Source: a virus
Reading direction: 5' to 3' (one strand)
Length of the DNA: 24,053 bases
Virus record (IMG/VR): IMGVR_UViG_3300042731_001457
Location: 1-24,053 of that record
Positions 14,269 through 21,249 of the stretch are shown here, piece after piece. The position numbers were made by a program, and so were the translations under genes. A model generated the notes under the pieces. It did no database searches. It worked only from the letters and a program-made list of their open reading frames with translations, and was not told where the DNA came from. The stretch's first letter is position 1. Every line of letters begins with the position of its first letter.

Positions 14269-15038
14269 TATTTTCTTCTACCTCGGAACGCACCAAAACG
14301 ACCGTGTTGTGATAGATAGATCACTGGCTGTTTAGCGGTTCGATTGTTTGGTGTTTCCGCTTTTCCATCGTGATCGAAATCATATATGAAATTGATCTGT
14401 TTCCAATCGTTATGGTACTGTCTGAAGTGTTCCCCAGCTAGGTCCAAGTATCGGCCATTGGATTGACCGAGTGAAGAATGGAAATCTCTGAAAATGTAGT
14501 ACAGTGTGAGATTTTGGTGGGCTGATCTGAATGATTCCGCACTCATCACCAGATATTCCAGACCACCACCTTCTTGGCGTAGCTTCTGAATCATTGTATA
14601 CCACGCTTCATCAATATAAGTCTGATATGATGTTAGATTGGATGGTCGGATATCTGCTAGTTGTGAATATGTGGAAGTTAGATCACCATCTGAGATCACC
14701 GGATAGAGTCTTCTTTTCACAATCGCGGTATTTCTACGAAAAGTGAAAGGAGCGCCCCCAAGGGTTACAGTCCATTCTTGAAGATAGCCTTCACCCAAGT
14801 TCAAGGTTTCAGCCATCACAGAAGCGGAGTGGGTATATTGTGGAATGTTTCCTGGATAAGTCGCTACGGCATTATCCACCACTTTGGTCTGGTCCGGTGC
14901 TGTTAGACTGTATCGAACTTCAGTTGGACCCACCAGAACCCCATCGCGATAGATGGGAAGAACGCTGGTCTGTGTTTTCCCCCGTTCCAATAGTTCAGGG
15001 ATTTTTATCTGTGGTGAATAAGGCGTAGAAGAACTCAT
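14268..15038 (-). CDS. Head-tail connector / adaptor candidate
   Basis: A 256-residue protein located between the unknown protein after the capsid gene and the tail terminator candidate, where head-tail adaptors normally lie. The N-terminal half is beta-rich (VLPIYRDGVLVGPTEVRYSL, LQEWTVTLGGAPFTFRRNTAIVKR) and the middle is helical (SYQTYIDEAWYTMIQKLRQEGGG, FRSAHQNLTLYYIFRDFHS). Near the C-terminus YDFDHDGKAE (residues 219-228) has the D-x-D-x-D-G pattern of a calcium-binding loop. The basic tail FGAFRGRRK could touch DNA. It starts with an ATGA overlap. The family is not certain; the domain order fits connector proteins with a strand-rich head and helical body. Confidence 0.65.
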   Translation of the reverse strand: MSSSTPYSPQIKIPELLERGKTQTSVLPIYRDGVLVGPTEVRYSLTAPDQTKVVDNAVATYPGNIPQYTHSASVMAETLNLGEGYLQEWTVTLGGAPFTFRRNTAIVKRRLYPVISDGDLTSTYSQLADIRPSNLTSYQTYIDEAWYTMIQKLRQEGGGLEYLVMSAESFRSAHQNLTLYYIFRDFHSSLGQSNGRYLDLAGEHFRQYHNDWKQINFIYDFDHDGKAETPNNRTAKQPVIYLSQHGRFGAFRGRRK

Positions 15039-15700
15039 TTTAAGATCCTATGGTATATCTCAAGACCCTTGGCTTCATAATCAGAAATACACTTCTTCAT
15101 ATCCTCCAGGATCTTATAATGTTCATTTATTTTCACTTTCACTTCTGGAATGTGTTGAGAACCGGCCAATCGATTGATAGTCTTCTGGTGGCTATAGGTT
15201 TGAAGCTCCCAGAAGTGCGGTTCTGGTTGTGGAAGGATGTGATTTACAAGTAGGTTACACGACCATTTCCAGAACGATTCACTGTCCATCTTCTTGATAA
15301 TCTGACCAGCCACCACACGAACTTCCAGCCATTTCGGAACGTGGTATCTTCCCCCGCGTACTGGATACACGTGCATATAATCGAACTGTTGAGGAGAAAG
15401 ATATATCCAACCCTGTTGTTGGAGCTTTCCGATTCTTGAACCGGCTTCTCCTATCTCTCCAGAGATCTGATGAATCCCATTGACACCAGGAACGATTCTT
15501 TCCATTCTGATATTGGGAACAAATAGCCCGATTCTTTCAAGCTCTGGTTCTTTCTTCTTGGATTCTTTGGGAACCTCGAAATAATGAAAGCCCCAGTTCG
15601 AAGGATGGAACTTATAATAAAATGGATGATTGGGGCGCGCTGGAAGTGTTTGTGGTGCTTCTGGTTTGGTCATCGCCCAAGGTTGTGGTTTAATATTCAT
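15035..15700 (-). CDS. Unknown protein directly after the capsid gene
   Basis: A 221-residue soluble protein with a proline-rich N-terminus (PWAMTKPEAPQTLPARPNHPFYYKFHPSNWGF) and a helical, charged C-terminus (VKVKINEHYKILEDMKKCISDYEAKG). It is rich in aromatic residues and histidine. No catalytic motif, membrane segment or zinc cluster is visible, and I do not recognise a family. It begins at ATG 15700 with the GAGGTACA ribosome site and sits behind a hairpin that may limit its expression relative to the capsid protein. A head completion or scaffold-like role is conceivable from its position only. Confidence 0.72.
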   Translation of the reverse strand: MNIKPQPWAMTKPEAPQTLPARPNHPFYYKFHPSNWGFHYFEVPKESKKKEPELERIGLFVPNIRMERIVPGVNGIHQISGEIGEAGSRIGKLQQQGWIYLSPQQFDYMHVYPVRGGRYHVPKWLEVRVVAGQIIKKMDSESFWKWSCNLLVNHILPQPEPHFWELQTYSHQKTINRLAGSQHIPEVKVKINEHYKILEDMKKCISDYEAKGLEIYHRILK

Positions 15701-15730
15701 TGTGTACCTCCACTATGATTTGATATAGAA

Positions 15731-15755
15731 GGGGAGAAATAAACCATTTCCCCCC
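15731..15755 (-). terminator. Hairpin after the capsid gene, candidate attenuator
   Basis: The minus-strand RNA forms a 10-bp stem (GGGGGGAAAU with AUUUCUCCCC) and five-base loop. One pair is G-U in this RNA but would be an A-C mismatch in the plus-strand RNA, so it fits leftward transcription. It is followed by UUCUAUAU rather than a pure U-run, suggesting partial termination or mRNA protection instead of a full stop. Confidence 0.55.
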
Positions 15756-15769
15756 ATCCATTTTTGGTT

Positions 15770-16699
15770 TTATACCAAAGTAGCGATTTCAACGCCACGA
15801 TTGTCATCGATGATAGCCAATCCAAGATAAGCGTGTCCAACGATACGAGTCAACGCCTTAGTAGCATCGCGATCCATTTCAATCACGACTTCACCCATTT
15901 CCATAGTTTCAGCGGCTCCAGGAAGTCCAGCTGGTGTTCCAGTTGCGTAACCGATAGCACCAGGACCCCACATAGCAGCGGCATAGTTAGAACCGTTATC
16001 TGTAACGTGTGAAGAAGTGTAGATTTCAACACCCATAAAAGCGCCTTTGTAGTGGCTTCCCTTAGCAGAAATCGCTTCGTAAGAAGGAGCCACGAACTGG
16101 AGGATTCCGGTGCTTTCTGAACGGATTGAATCTTGAAGCTCTGCGAACTGAGCTGGAGCAAGAACACAAACATACGGACCAGGAACACCTTTTCCAGAAT
16201 CAGCACTTTCCAAGGTCTGGATAGCATCAAGGAAAACACTAACAGACATAGCAGCTGCTGAACCGACTTGGGGAGTGAAACCACCAAGAAGCGCACCTGT
16301 AAGATTTGCGAATCGTGCTTCATAAGATTTCGCGATAGATTCAGCGATACGGAAAGGATCGATATCAGCGCCCATTCCAGTCATTGAAGCCAGATCAGTG
16401 ATCGCGTATGCAAGAGCCTGTCGCTTAACTACGACATCAACGTGACCATCGACAAGGGCTTTATCAGAAACAGCGCCATCTTCAGTTCCACCAGTGAACT
16501 CGGACCAGCCATCTTCACCATCGAGGAACGCCTTACGTACACGGATAGTATCAGATCCCATTCCATTAATAGATCCCACGAAATCCATGAAGGGAGTATT
16601 TCGAAGATTGACAGAATCGTTGAGAAGTAAACGGATTTCTTGAGAAATCATTTGGGCCAATCGAAGATCACCCACAAGAGAGTTATTAGTAATAGCCAT
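15770..16699 (-). CDS. Major capsid protein
   Basis: A 309-residue HK97-fold-like coat protein. I start it at ATG 16699 (MAITNNSLVGDLR), rather than the GTG three codons earlier, because AGGTG lies seven bases upstream. Supporting features: N-terminal RLAQMISQEIRLLLNDSVNLRNTPFMDFVGS, the strand DTIRVRKAFLDGEDGWSEFT, the spine-helix-like AESIAKSYEARFANLTGALLGG, the VCVLAPAQFAELQDSIRSESTG segment and a C-terminal ALTRIVGHAYLGLAIIDDNRGVEIATLV typical of phage coats that end in a strand reporting native assembly. No maturation protease gene is visible nearby, so the capsid probably assembles with the separate scaffold. The gene has its own terminator-promoter unit upstream and hairpin downstream. 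Confidence 0.9.
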   Translation of the reverse strand: MAITNNSLVGDLRLAQMISQEIRLLLNDSVNLRNTPFMDFVGSINGMGSDTIRVRKAFLDGEDGWSEFTGGTEDGAVSDKALVDGHVDVVVKRQALAYAITDLASMTGMGADIDPFRIAESIAKSYEARFANLTGALLGGFTPQVGSAAAMSVSVFLDAIQTLESADSGKGVPGPYVCVLAPAQFAELQDSIRSESTGILQFVAPSYEAISAKGSHYKGAFMGVEIYTSSHVTDNGSNYAAAMWGPGAIGYATGTPAGLPGAAETMEMGEVVIEMDRDATKALTRIVGHAYLGLAIIDDNRGVEIATLV

Positions 16700-16761
16700 T
16701 GTAAACACCTATTTATTTTGTATGTTAAAGGTTTGAATCTGTGTGGTTTTCCTGTGTTTTA

Positions 16762-16774
16762 CGGGTACGACCCG
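16762..16774 (-). promoter_or_regulatory. Short hairpin in the capsid mRNA leader
   Basis: CGGGT, three bases, ACCCG form a perfect 5-bp inverted repeat inside the predicted 88-base 5' leader of the capsid transcript, about 60 bases before the ATG. It may protect the 5' end or be a protein binding site; there is no U-tract after it. Confidence 0.4.
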
Positions 16775-16793
16775 ACCACTTAATTTCTATTAC

Positions 16794-16822
16794 AGAATAT
16801 AACAAAAAATCACCCTTGGCAA
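16794..16822 (-). promoter_or_regulatory. Sigma70-like promoter of the capsid gene
   Basis: TTGCCA (16822-16817), 17-base spacer, TATTCT (16799-16794) on the minus strand. The -35 begins three bases past the T-tract of the terminator, so transcription is stopped and restarted here. Predicted start of transcription is about 16787. Confidence 0.55.
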
Positions 16823-16825
16823 GTC

Positions 16826-16855
16826 AAAAAAAAACCCCCAATCAAAGATTGGAGG
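16826..16855 (-). terminator. Strong intrinsic terminator before the capsid gene
   Basis: On the minus strand CCTCCAATC, loop TTT, GATTGGGGG forms a fully paired 9-bp stem (one G-U) followed by nine T. It lies 36 bases after the stop of the repeat-fibre gene and ends the terminase-to-fibre transcript. Confidence 0.9.
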
Positions 16856-16890
16856 TTCCAAACCGGGAGGTACACCAGTTTTCGGAAAAA

Positions 16891-18282
16891 TTAGATAGAG
16901 ATAACGATCTTCAATCCAGTCTTGTTCGATCCAGCTTTGACTTTCAGATTGTTAGCATCTGTTAGTTGAACATCCAACATGACCAAATTGTCATTGGCAT
17001 CATAAGCAGAAACATGAACGAACTTCTTTCCAAGCCCGTGGTTCAACGTGGCGAAAGTGTTCGCAGTTAATGATTGGTTTGCGAACTCCTTTCGAAGATC
17101 ATCCATATCAACAGAAAGTTCACCGGTAGAACTGTTGTAGTTCAGAAGCTGGTTCTGGATACCAGAATCAAGAGACAAGGCAGAACGCGCGCGAGCATCT
17201 GTGAAATACTGGTTTGTAGATCCTTCCGCGATGTCATCTGAGTCAGCATCAAGAGCAATAACACCAGTAGAAGAATCATAGGCTAACCCATCTGTATCAA
17301 CAGAGATCGCCCCACGTGCGCGAGCATCTGTAAAGTATTTATTGGTGGGGCTTGCGGCCTCTGGAACATCATCTGTGTTCGCAGAAAGAGAATATTCCCC
17401 ACCATCGAAAGCCAGACCATCTCCAGCGCTGAACTGGTTGAAAACTCTTGATACTGGAAGAGATAACGCACCGCTAACACTGTTATAGGTTAGAAGTTGG
17501 AAATCTTCCGAACCTACTGAATTTAGAGAGATAGAACTTCTTGATCTTGCTTGAGTGAAGAAGAGGTTGTTTTCTTCTGTTACATCATCCGATCCGATTG
17601 AAGCAGTGATAACACCAGTTGAAGAATCATAAGTAAGACCACCACCACTAACAGAGATCGCGCTTCTTGATCTTGAATCGGAATAATATAAATTTGAACT
17701 TCCTTCGTTGATTCCATCCGAAGTTACATTCAAAGTATAAACACCATTGGCATCATCATAACTTAGACCAGTTCCAGCGCTGAAGAAACCACGAATCTGA
17801 CCTTGATTGGCTGTGAATTCACCGGTGGTGCTGTTGTAACTTACACCAGAAGAAGCGGAAAGAAGAGAACGCACTTCTGAAGCGGAAACATCTGAACCTT
17901 CGATCTGGGTGAAATCAGCAGAAGTTCCAGCGGTTCCACCGTTATGAATGTAGGTTTCAGTTCTGGAAGATGAAGTATTGGTGAGGATGATCATATCCCC
18001 CTCTTGAAGTTCATCGCCATTGGTGTAGTTTGTACTTATCCAGTTCGCCAAAGAAGTAGCGGTTGAATCAACAGTAACATCAGTTACGGCAAGAGACTTA
18101 AGTTTCAATTGCTTGGAACCATTGACCACTACAGTCTCAGCAAGTAGAGAAGAATCAGTGTGAATCGCCATAATAGCATTGGATTCCACCCAGTCTTTTC
18201 GTACTGCGTGATTGGATTGTGAAGGTGCATTTTCGAGCTGGACTATTCCTTCGAAGATCACATTGGGATTGAAAAAATTCAT
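16891..18282 (-). CDS. Repeat-built fibre or capsid decoration protein (YFTDARAR repeats)
   Basis: A 463-residue serine/threonine/aspartate-rich protein. From about residue 130 it is made of a repeating module of about 43 residues: a YDSSTGVI-like strand (near 148, 174, 217, 265, 334, 381) followed by a YFTDARARSAIS-like element (199-210, 241-252, 316-327, 359-370). The N-terminus NAPSQSNHAVRKDWVES resembles the attachment end of marine phage fibres, and the C-terminus NHGLGKKFVHVSAYDANDNLV is a tip-like domain. Repeats of this kind are known to me from virion structural proteins of aquatic phages. Its place is unusual: between decoration-like genes and the capsid gene, not with the tail fibres, suggesting a head fibre or neck whisker. 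AAGGA precedes the ATG. Confidence 0.8.
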   Translation of the reverse strand: MNFFNPNVIFEGIVQLENAPSQSNHAVRKDWVESNAIMAIHTDSSLLAETVVVNGSKQLKLKSLAVTDVTVDSTATSLANWISTNYTNGDELQEGDMIILTNTSSSRTETYIHNGGTAGTSADFTQIEGSDVSASEVRSLLSASSGVSYNSTTGEFTANQGQIRGFFSAGTGLSYDDANGVYTLNVTSDGINEGSSNLYYSDSRSRSAISVSGGGLTYDSSTGVITASIGSDDVTEENNLFFTQARSRSSISLNSVGSEDFQLLTYNSVSGALSLPVSRVFNQFSAGDGLAFDGGEYSLSANTDDVPEAASPTNKYFTDARARGAISVDTDGLAYDSSTGVIALDADSDDIAEGSTNQYFTDARARSALSLDSGIQNQLLNYNSSTGELSVDMDDLRKEFANQSLTANTFATLNHGLGKKFVHVSAYDANDNLVMLDVQLTDANNLKVKAGSNKTGLKIVISI

Positions 18283-18296
18283 AATAATTTTCCTTG

Positions 18297-18310
18297 TTTT
18301 GAATTCAAAA
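18297..18310. repeat. 14-bp perfect palindrome before the repeat-fibre gene
   Basis: TTTTGAATTCAAAA is a perfect 14-bp palindrome in the 59-base gap upstream of the repeat-fibre gene, containing an EcoRI-type GAATTC. It lies between a small hairpin and the ribosome site, and could be a protein binding site. No clear promoter hexamers surround it. Confidence 0.5.
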
Positions 18311-18318
18311 TAAACACA

Positions 18319-18333
18319 TGGGGGTTATCCCCA
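18319..18333 (-). terminator. Weak hairpin with U-rich tail, possible attenuator
   Basis: In minus-strand RNA UGGGG, five-base loop, CCCCA forms a 5-bp stem just after the stop of the 70-residue gene, followed by a U-rich but interrupted stretch (GUGUUUAUUUU). It is too short for a sure terminator; partial termination is possible. Confidence 0.3.
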
Positions 18334-18341
18334 AGGCTATC

Positions 18342-18554
18342 TTATCTCAAGAAAATAATCCCTGATATTGCATTTTGGAAAGTTACTACAACCTCATTAA
18401 TACTGTTGTGTGTTACGTTACAGAACGCCATCTGACCATTGACAACTAGATATACCATTGGGTGATATCCTAGGTTGTGGGTTATGGTCATATTGTCGGT
18501 ATTGATGAACGGATATTCTCGTGGATAGAATACCGGATTTTCTATTCTGGCCAT
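18342..18554 (-). CDS. Small virion protein with fibre-tip-like fold
   Basis: A 70-residue beta-rich protein: MARIENPVFYPREYPF, then ITHNLGYHPMVYLVVNGQ and a final VVVTFQNAISGIIFLR. The THNLGY...V.LVVNG pattern matches small C-terminal domains found at the ends of phage fibres, and parallels the NHGLGKKFVHVSAYD tip of the next gene. It probably forms or caps a trimeric or decoration structure with the neighbouring repeat protein. The GGGGGA ribosome site ten bases from the stop of the gene upstream is strong. Exact role unknown. Confidence 0.72.
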   Translation of the reverse strand: MARIENPVFYPREYPFINTDNMTITHNLGYHPMVYLVVNGQMAFCNVTHNSINEVVVTFQNAISGIIFLR

Positions 18555-18563
18555 TCTTCCCCC

Positions 18564-18869
18564 TTATTCTTCGAACATTATATTGATATCAGCGGCGGAA
18601 GAAGATGATGTGGCAATATATACAGATGTAGATCTGTTGTAGCCCTTAGCCAGTCGGAACTCGATTGACCCACCAGAAAGAATCTCTATTCTGTGAGCGC
18701 TTGGTGGTTCTCCATCTTCCCCATCGAAAGATATAACTATCTTGTGATCGGGACTTTGAATGGTCATATATCCAGCGTTCGCTGGAACCTGAATTTCTGT
18801 ATTACTTGTATTCCCTGAAAAGGTCCGAATCACCGGAAACCGATTCAAGGCTCGATAATCGAGCGCCAT
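18564..18869 (-). CDS. Small beta-sandwich virion protein, decoration candidate
   Basis: A 101-residue protein with regular strands: EIQVPANAGYMTIQS, HKIVISFDGEDGEPP, HRIEILSGGSIEFRLAKGYN, STSVYIATSSSSAADINIMFEE. This profile, with a short ALDYRALNRFPVIRTFSGN lead, looks like small phage decoration or head-surface proteins. It is located between scaffold and fibre genes and has a strong GGGGGTGA ribosome site, consistent with an abundant structural protein. No specific family recognised. Confidence 0.72.
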   Translation of the reverse strand: MALDYRALNRFPVIRTFSGNTSNTEIQVPANAGYMTIQSPDHKIVISFDGEDGEPPSAHRIEILSGGSIEFRLAKGYNRSTSVYIATSSSSAADINIMFEE

Positions 18870-18884
18870 ATTTCACCCCCGATC

Positions 18885-19502
18885 TTATCTGGATTTCCAG
18901 GCTTTTCGGATTGAATCCCGATTTGCCTTATAGAACTCGAAATCTTCCGCGCCACGTTTCAGAAGATCGGTGGATCGCGCCGGCGCGGCCTGGGCGCCTT
19001 GATTGGTCTTTGGTGGAAGCATCACCGGCGCTTCTTCTTGAACCACTGGCTGTTCTTGTGGTTCTGGTGTGGGTGTTGATACTTGTTGTGTAGATAAGTG
19101 TGGTGCTAGGGTCTTGGGGGCTTTGCTTGGATCTTTCCGGATCTCCCCAAGCCAATCGGAAAGCGCTGGAGGCTCTTCCATCCCCTTGATGGCCTTCTCA
19201 TAGCTCCATTCCACCATTTCCCGAAGTTCTTCATCTTGGAATCCCATTTCAGCAATAGCCAAGTGTCTTGAATACTTGGATTCTGATTTCTTCAGCTGTT
19301 CCCCTAGTTCTCTTATCTGGCTGTTCAGCGTTTCCAATGTTTCCAGCTTCCCAGATTGGTTATCAATCTGGTCCTGTAGGCTCTTTGCTTGTTCTTCCGC
19401 TTGGATAGCTCTGGAACTCAGTTTCTGGATTCGTTCCTTGAATGCGGATTCCATATCCGTTTTCAGAACATAGGTTTGACCTTCGTGTTCAATCGTTTTC
19501 AT
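18885..19502 (-). CDS. Capsid scaffold protein
   Basis: A 205-residue charged, helical protein. I start it at ATG 19502 (MKTIEHEGQTYVLK) because the GAGGTACAA ribosome site lies just upstream; the longer frame is unlikely. Residues about 20-85 form coiled coil (AIQAEEQAKSLQDQIDNQSG and following), then a proline/glutamine-rich flexible stretch (TPTPEPQEQPVVQEEAP) and a basic C-terminal helix with FYKANRDSIRKAWKSR, the usual coat-binding end of scaffolds. It overlaps the zinc-finger-like gene by 14 bases. Location between portal and coat supports this call. No protease motif is visible. Confidence 0.82.
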   Translation of the reverse strand: MKTIEHEGQTYVLKTDMESAFKERIQKLSSRAIQAEEQAKSLQDQIDNQSGKLETLETLNSQIRELGEQLKKSESKYSRHLAIAEMGFQDEELREMVEWSYEKAIKGMEEPPALSDWLGEIRKDPSKAPKTLAPHLSTQQVSTPTPEPQEQPVVQEEAPVMLPPKTNQGAQAAPARSTDLLKRGAEDFEFYKANRDSIRKAWKSR

Positions 19503-19788
19503 GTTGTACCTCTTTGAGTTTTTGTAAGTGAATGTAGAAATATTCAATCGCCACAGCGGCAGAATCCCACTTCATATCCAGCGCAATATCCAAGAACATT
19601 GGTAGATGTTTCAGTGGAAGCCAATGATCTTCCAATCCATCCCCAAGAAGATCTTGGGTCTGGGCATATTCACAAGTTCGGTGAACGGCCCGGATTGTTT
19701 CAGAAAGGGCTTCTATATCATTGGATAGCCATTCAATGATAGCCCCTTCTTCAAGATCGATCGGCTTTCTACAGTGTGAGCATATCAT
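19489..19788 (-). CDS. Small zinc-finger-like protein between portal and scaffold
   Basis: A 99-residue acidic helical protein beginning MICSHCRKPIDLEEG. Likely zinc ligands are C3-x2-C6 and H36-x2-C39 (VHRTC), a zinc-ribbon-like arrangement. The rest is helical (LKHLPMFLDIALDMKWDSAAVAIEYFYIHLQ). ATGA overlap with the portal stop and 14-base overlap with the scaffold start. I do not recognise its role; a structural accessory in procapsid assembly is possible from position only. Confidence 0.72.
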   Translation of the reverse strand: MICSHCRKPIDLEEGAIIEWLSNDIEALSETIRAVHRTCEYAQTQDLLGDGLEDHWLPLKHLPMFLDIALDMKWDSAAVAIEYFYIHLQKLKEVQHEND

Positions 19789-21248
19789 AGAAATTCGGCT
19801 CTTTCAATCTTGACTTGTCTCAGATATTCACGGGCTTCCCGTTCATCCATATCATCATACATCATCATTACGGCCTGAACTGGTGAGATTAGACCAGCGC
19901 CCATTTTCTGGATAATATCTTCTCTTTGCGCTCTCATTTCTTCCGGTGTTAGTGGCATTGAATGATAACTTACGCGATATCCATCTTCTGGAAGATTGGT
20001 TCCAAGGAATCGATTGGCTAACATTGCAGTTTTGGCCAATAGTTCTTCATCACCCATTCGGAAGACCGGCGCGAACTTCTTCTGGGCTTCTCTTTGTCCT
20101 GATCTCGAAACAGCCAAGGCATATCCTGAACGGGGATCGCCATTGGAGCTTCTTGAAATATCGGCCGGTGATAGACCAGCGGCAAGTCCTACCCGCATTT
20201 CATATTTGGAAACAGACTCAAGAAGAGCGTGGGGATCGGTTGGAATGGAGAACGATCCAACCAAGGGCTGGCCCTGGGCATCCGGATCTTGTGTGAAGAC
20301 AAGAATGGAACTCGGATCGGTCGCGATGGAAGATCGGCGCGCGATTTCGTTCTGGTCCATTTGGTTCAATCCCGCGATAGATAGCCCGGCGACATACTTT
20401 TGACTCCAGCACGCATCCCGAACCAAATGAACCCACATTGAATAGAGAACGCCACAAGTGAGAGAACCATAGACCATTTGCGAAGCATTATAAGAATCCC
20501 ACAAGAAGCCAGTCTTTTCCGCGTGATATAGCGTGATTGGAAGAAAGGGTTTTCCTGTTGAATCTCGATAAGGATAATCTTCTCCTTTGTGGGTAGGATG
20601 ACCCATATATTCTTCTGAAACATCACGACCCAAAGAACCATCTTGGTCTACTTCATACATTCCGAATATCGGATTGTTCAGATCACGAATATCCAGAACA
20701 TCGGCAACCCACACCAGATCACCCTGGGGATTCTTTCGTAGTCTGTATTCTTGATAATATACTGGGATATCCGGCTGGTCTGGATGGTTTTCACAATAGA
20801 CCATATCCGGCGTAACGATTCTATATTGAATACCAGGAGCCTGAACCGAAGCGCCTTCCACGTGGGGATTCACATCGATCCGGACTATTGTTTCACGTAA
20901 CCCAAGAACCATCTGCTGGGTTCTCTGTTGAAGTTGCCACAGTCCGGCCTTGGTCACCAGCCCTTCACGAGATACCAGATCTTCAATGTTTCCATTCAGA
21001 TTGGTCACGCTGGGATTCTCGTGGTAGAGAACAGATAACTGTCTAGTGATTTGTTCGAATGGGTTGGAACTCAGATCGGCCGGCCCCCACGCTTCACGCC
21101 TATCAGCCGGAAGGTGTCTAGCCAGTTCATCTTCCAGATCTTCCTCCCATAACCCCAAGATCATTCTTCTTCGAAGTCCAGTATGATCCCAACGTGCTTG
21201 TTCTTCTGTGCTAGTGGCTAGCGGTTTCATAGGTTTGTTCATAAGCAT
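19785..21248 (-). CDS. Portal protein
   Basis: A 487-residue protein forming the dodecameric DNA gateway at one capsid vertex. It follows the large terminase and precedes the scaffold, and shows portal features: N-terminal helical wing, a strand-rich centre (VQAPGIQYRIVTPDMVYCENH, VWVADVLDIRDLNNPIFGMYEVD), a crown/stem region with IPTDPHALLESVSKYEMRVGLAAGLSPADISR, a helical stretch with GYALAVSRSGQREAQKKFAPVFRMGDEELL and a C-terminal NFLG/PLTPEEMRAQREDIIQKMGAGLISPVQAVM block typical of SPP1/HK97-like portals. The start may be this ATG or the third codon ATG; both are poor in ribosome site and probably coupled to the terminase stop. Confidence 0.9.
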   Translation of the reverse strand: MLMNKPMKPLATSTEEQARWDHTGLRRRMILGLWEEDLEDELARHLPADRREAWGPADLSSNPFEQITRQLSVLYHENPSVTNLNGNIEDLVSREGLVTKAGLWQLQQRTQQMVLGLRETIVRIDVNPHVEGASVQAPGIQYRIVTPDMVYCENHPDQPDIPVYYQEYRLRKNPQGDLVWVADVLDIRDLNNPIFGMYEVDQDGSLGRDVSEEYMGHPTHKGEDYPYRDSTGKPFLPITLYHAEKTGFLWDSYNASQMVYGSLTCGVLYSMWVHLVRDACWSQKYVAGLSIAGLNQMDQNEIARRSSIATDPSSILVFTQDPDAQGQPLVGSFSIPTDPHALLESVSKYEMRVGLAAGLSPADISRSSNGDPRSGYALAVSRSGQREAQKKFAPVFRMGDEELLAKTAMLANRFLGTNLPEDGYRVSYHSMPLTPEEMRAQREDIIQKMGAGLISPVQAVMMMYDDMDEREAREYLRQVKIERAEFL

Positions 21249-21249
21249 A

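Noticed and set aside
14260-15038. D-x-D-x-D-G loop in the connector candidate as a dockerin
   Set aside because: Single short loop without the paired repeat or helices of a dockerin; noted only as possible calcium site.
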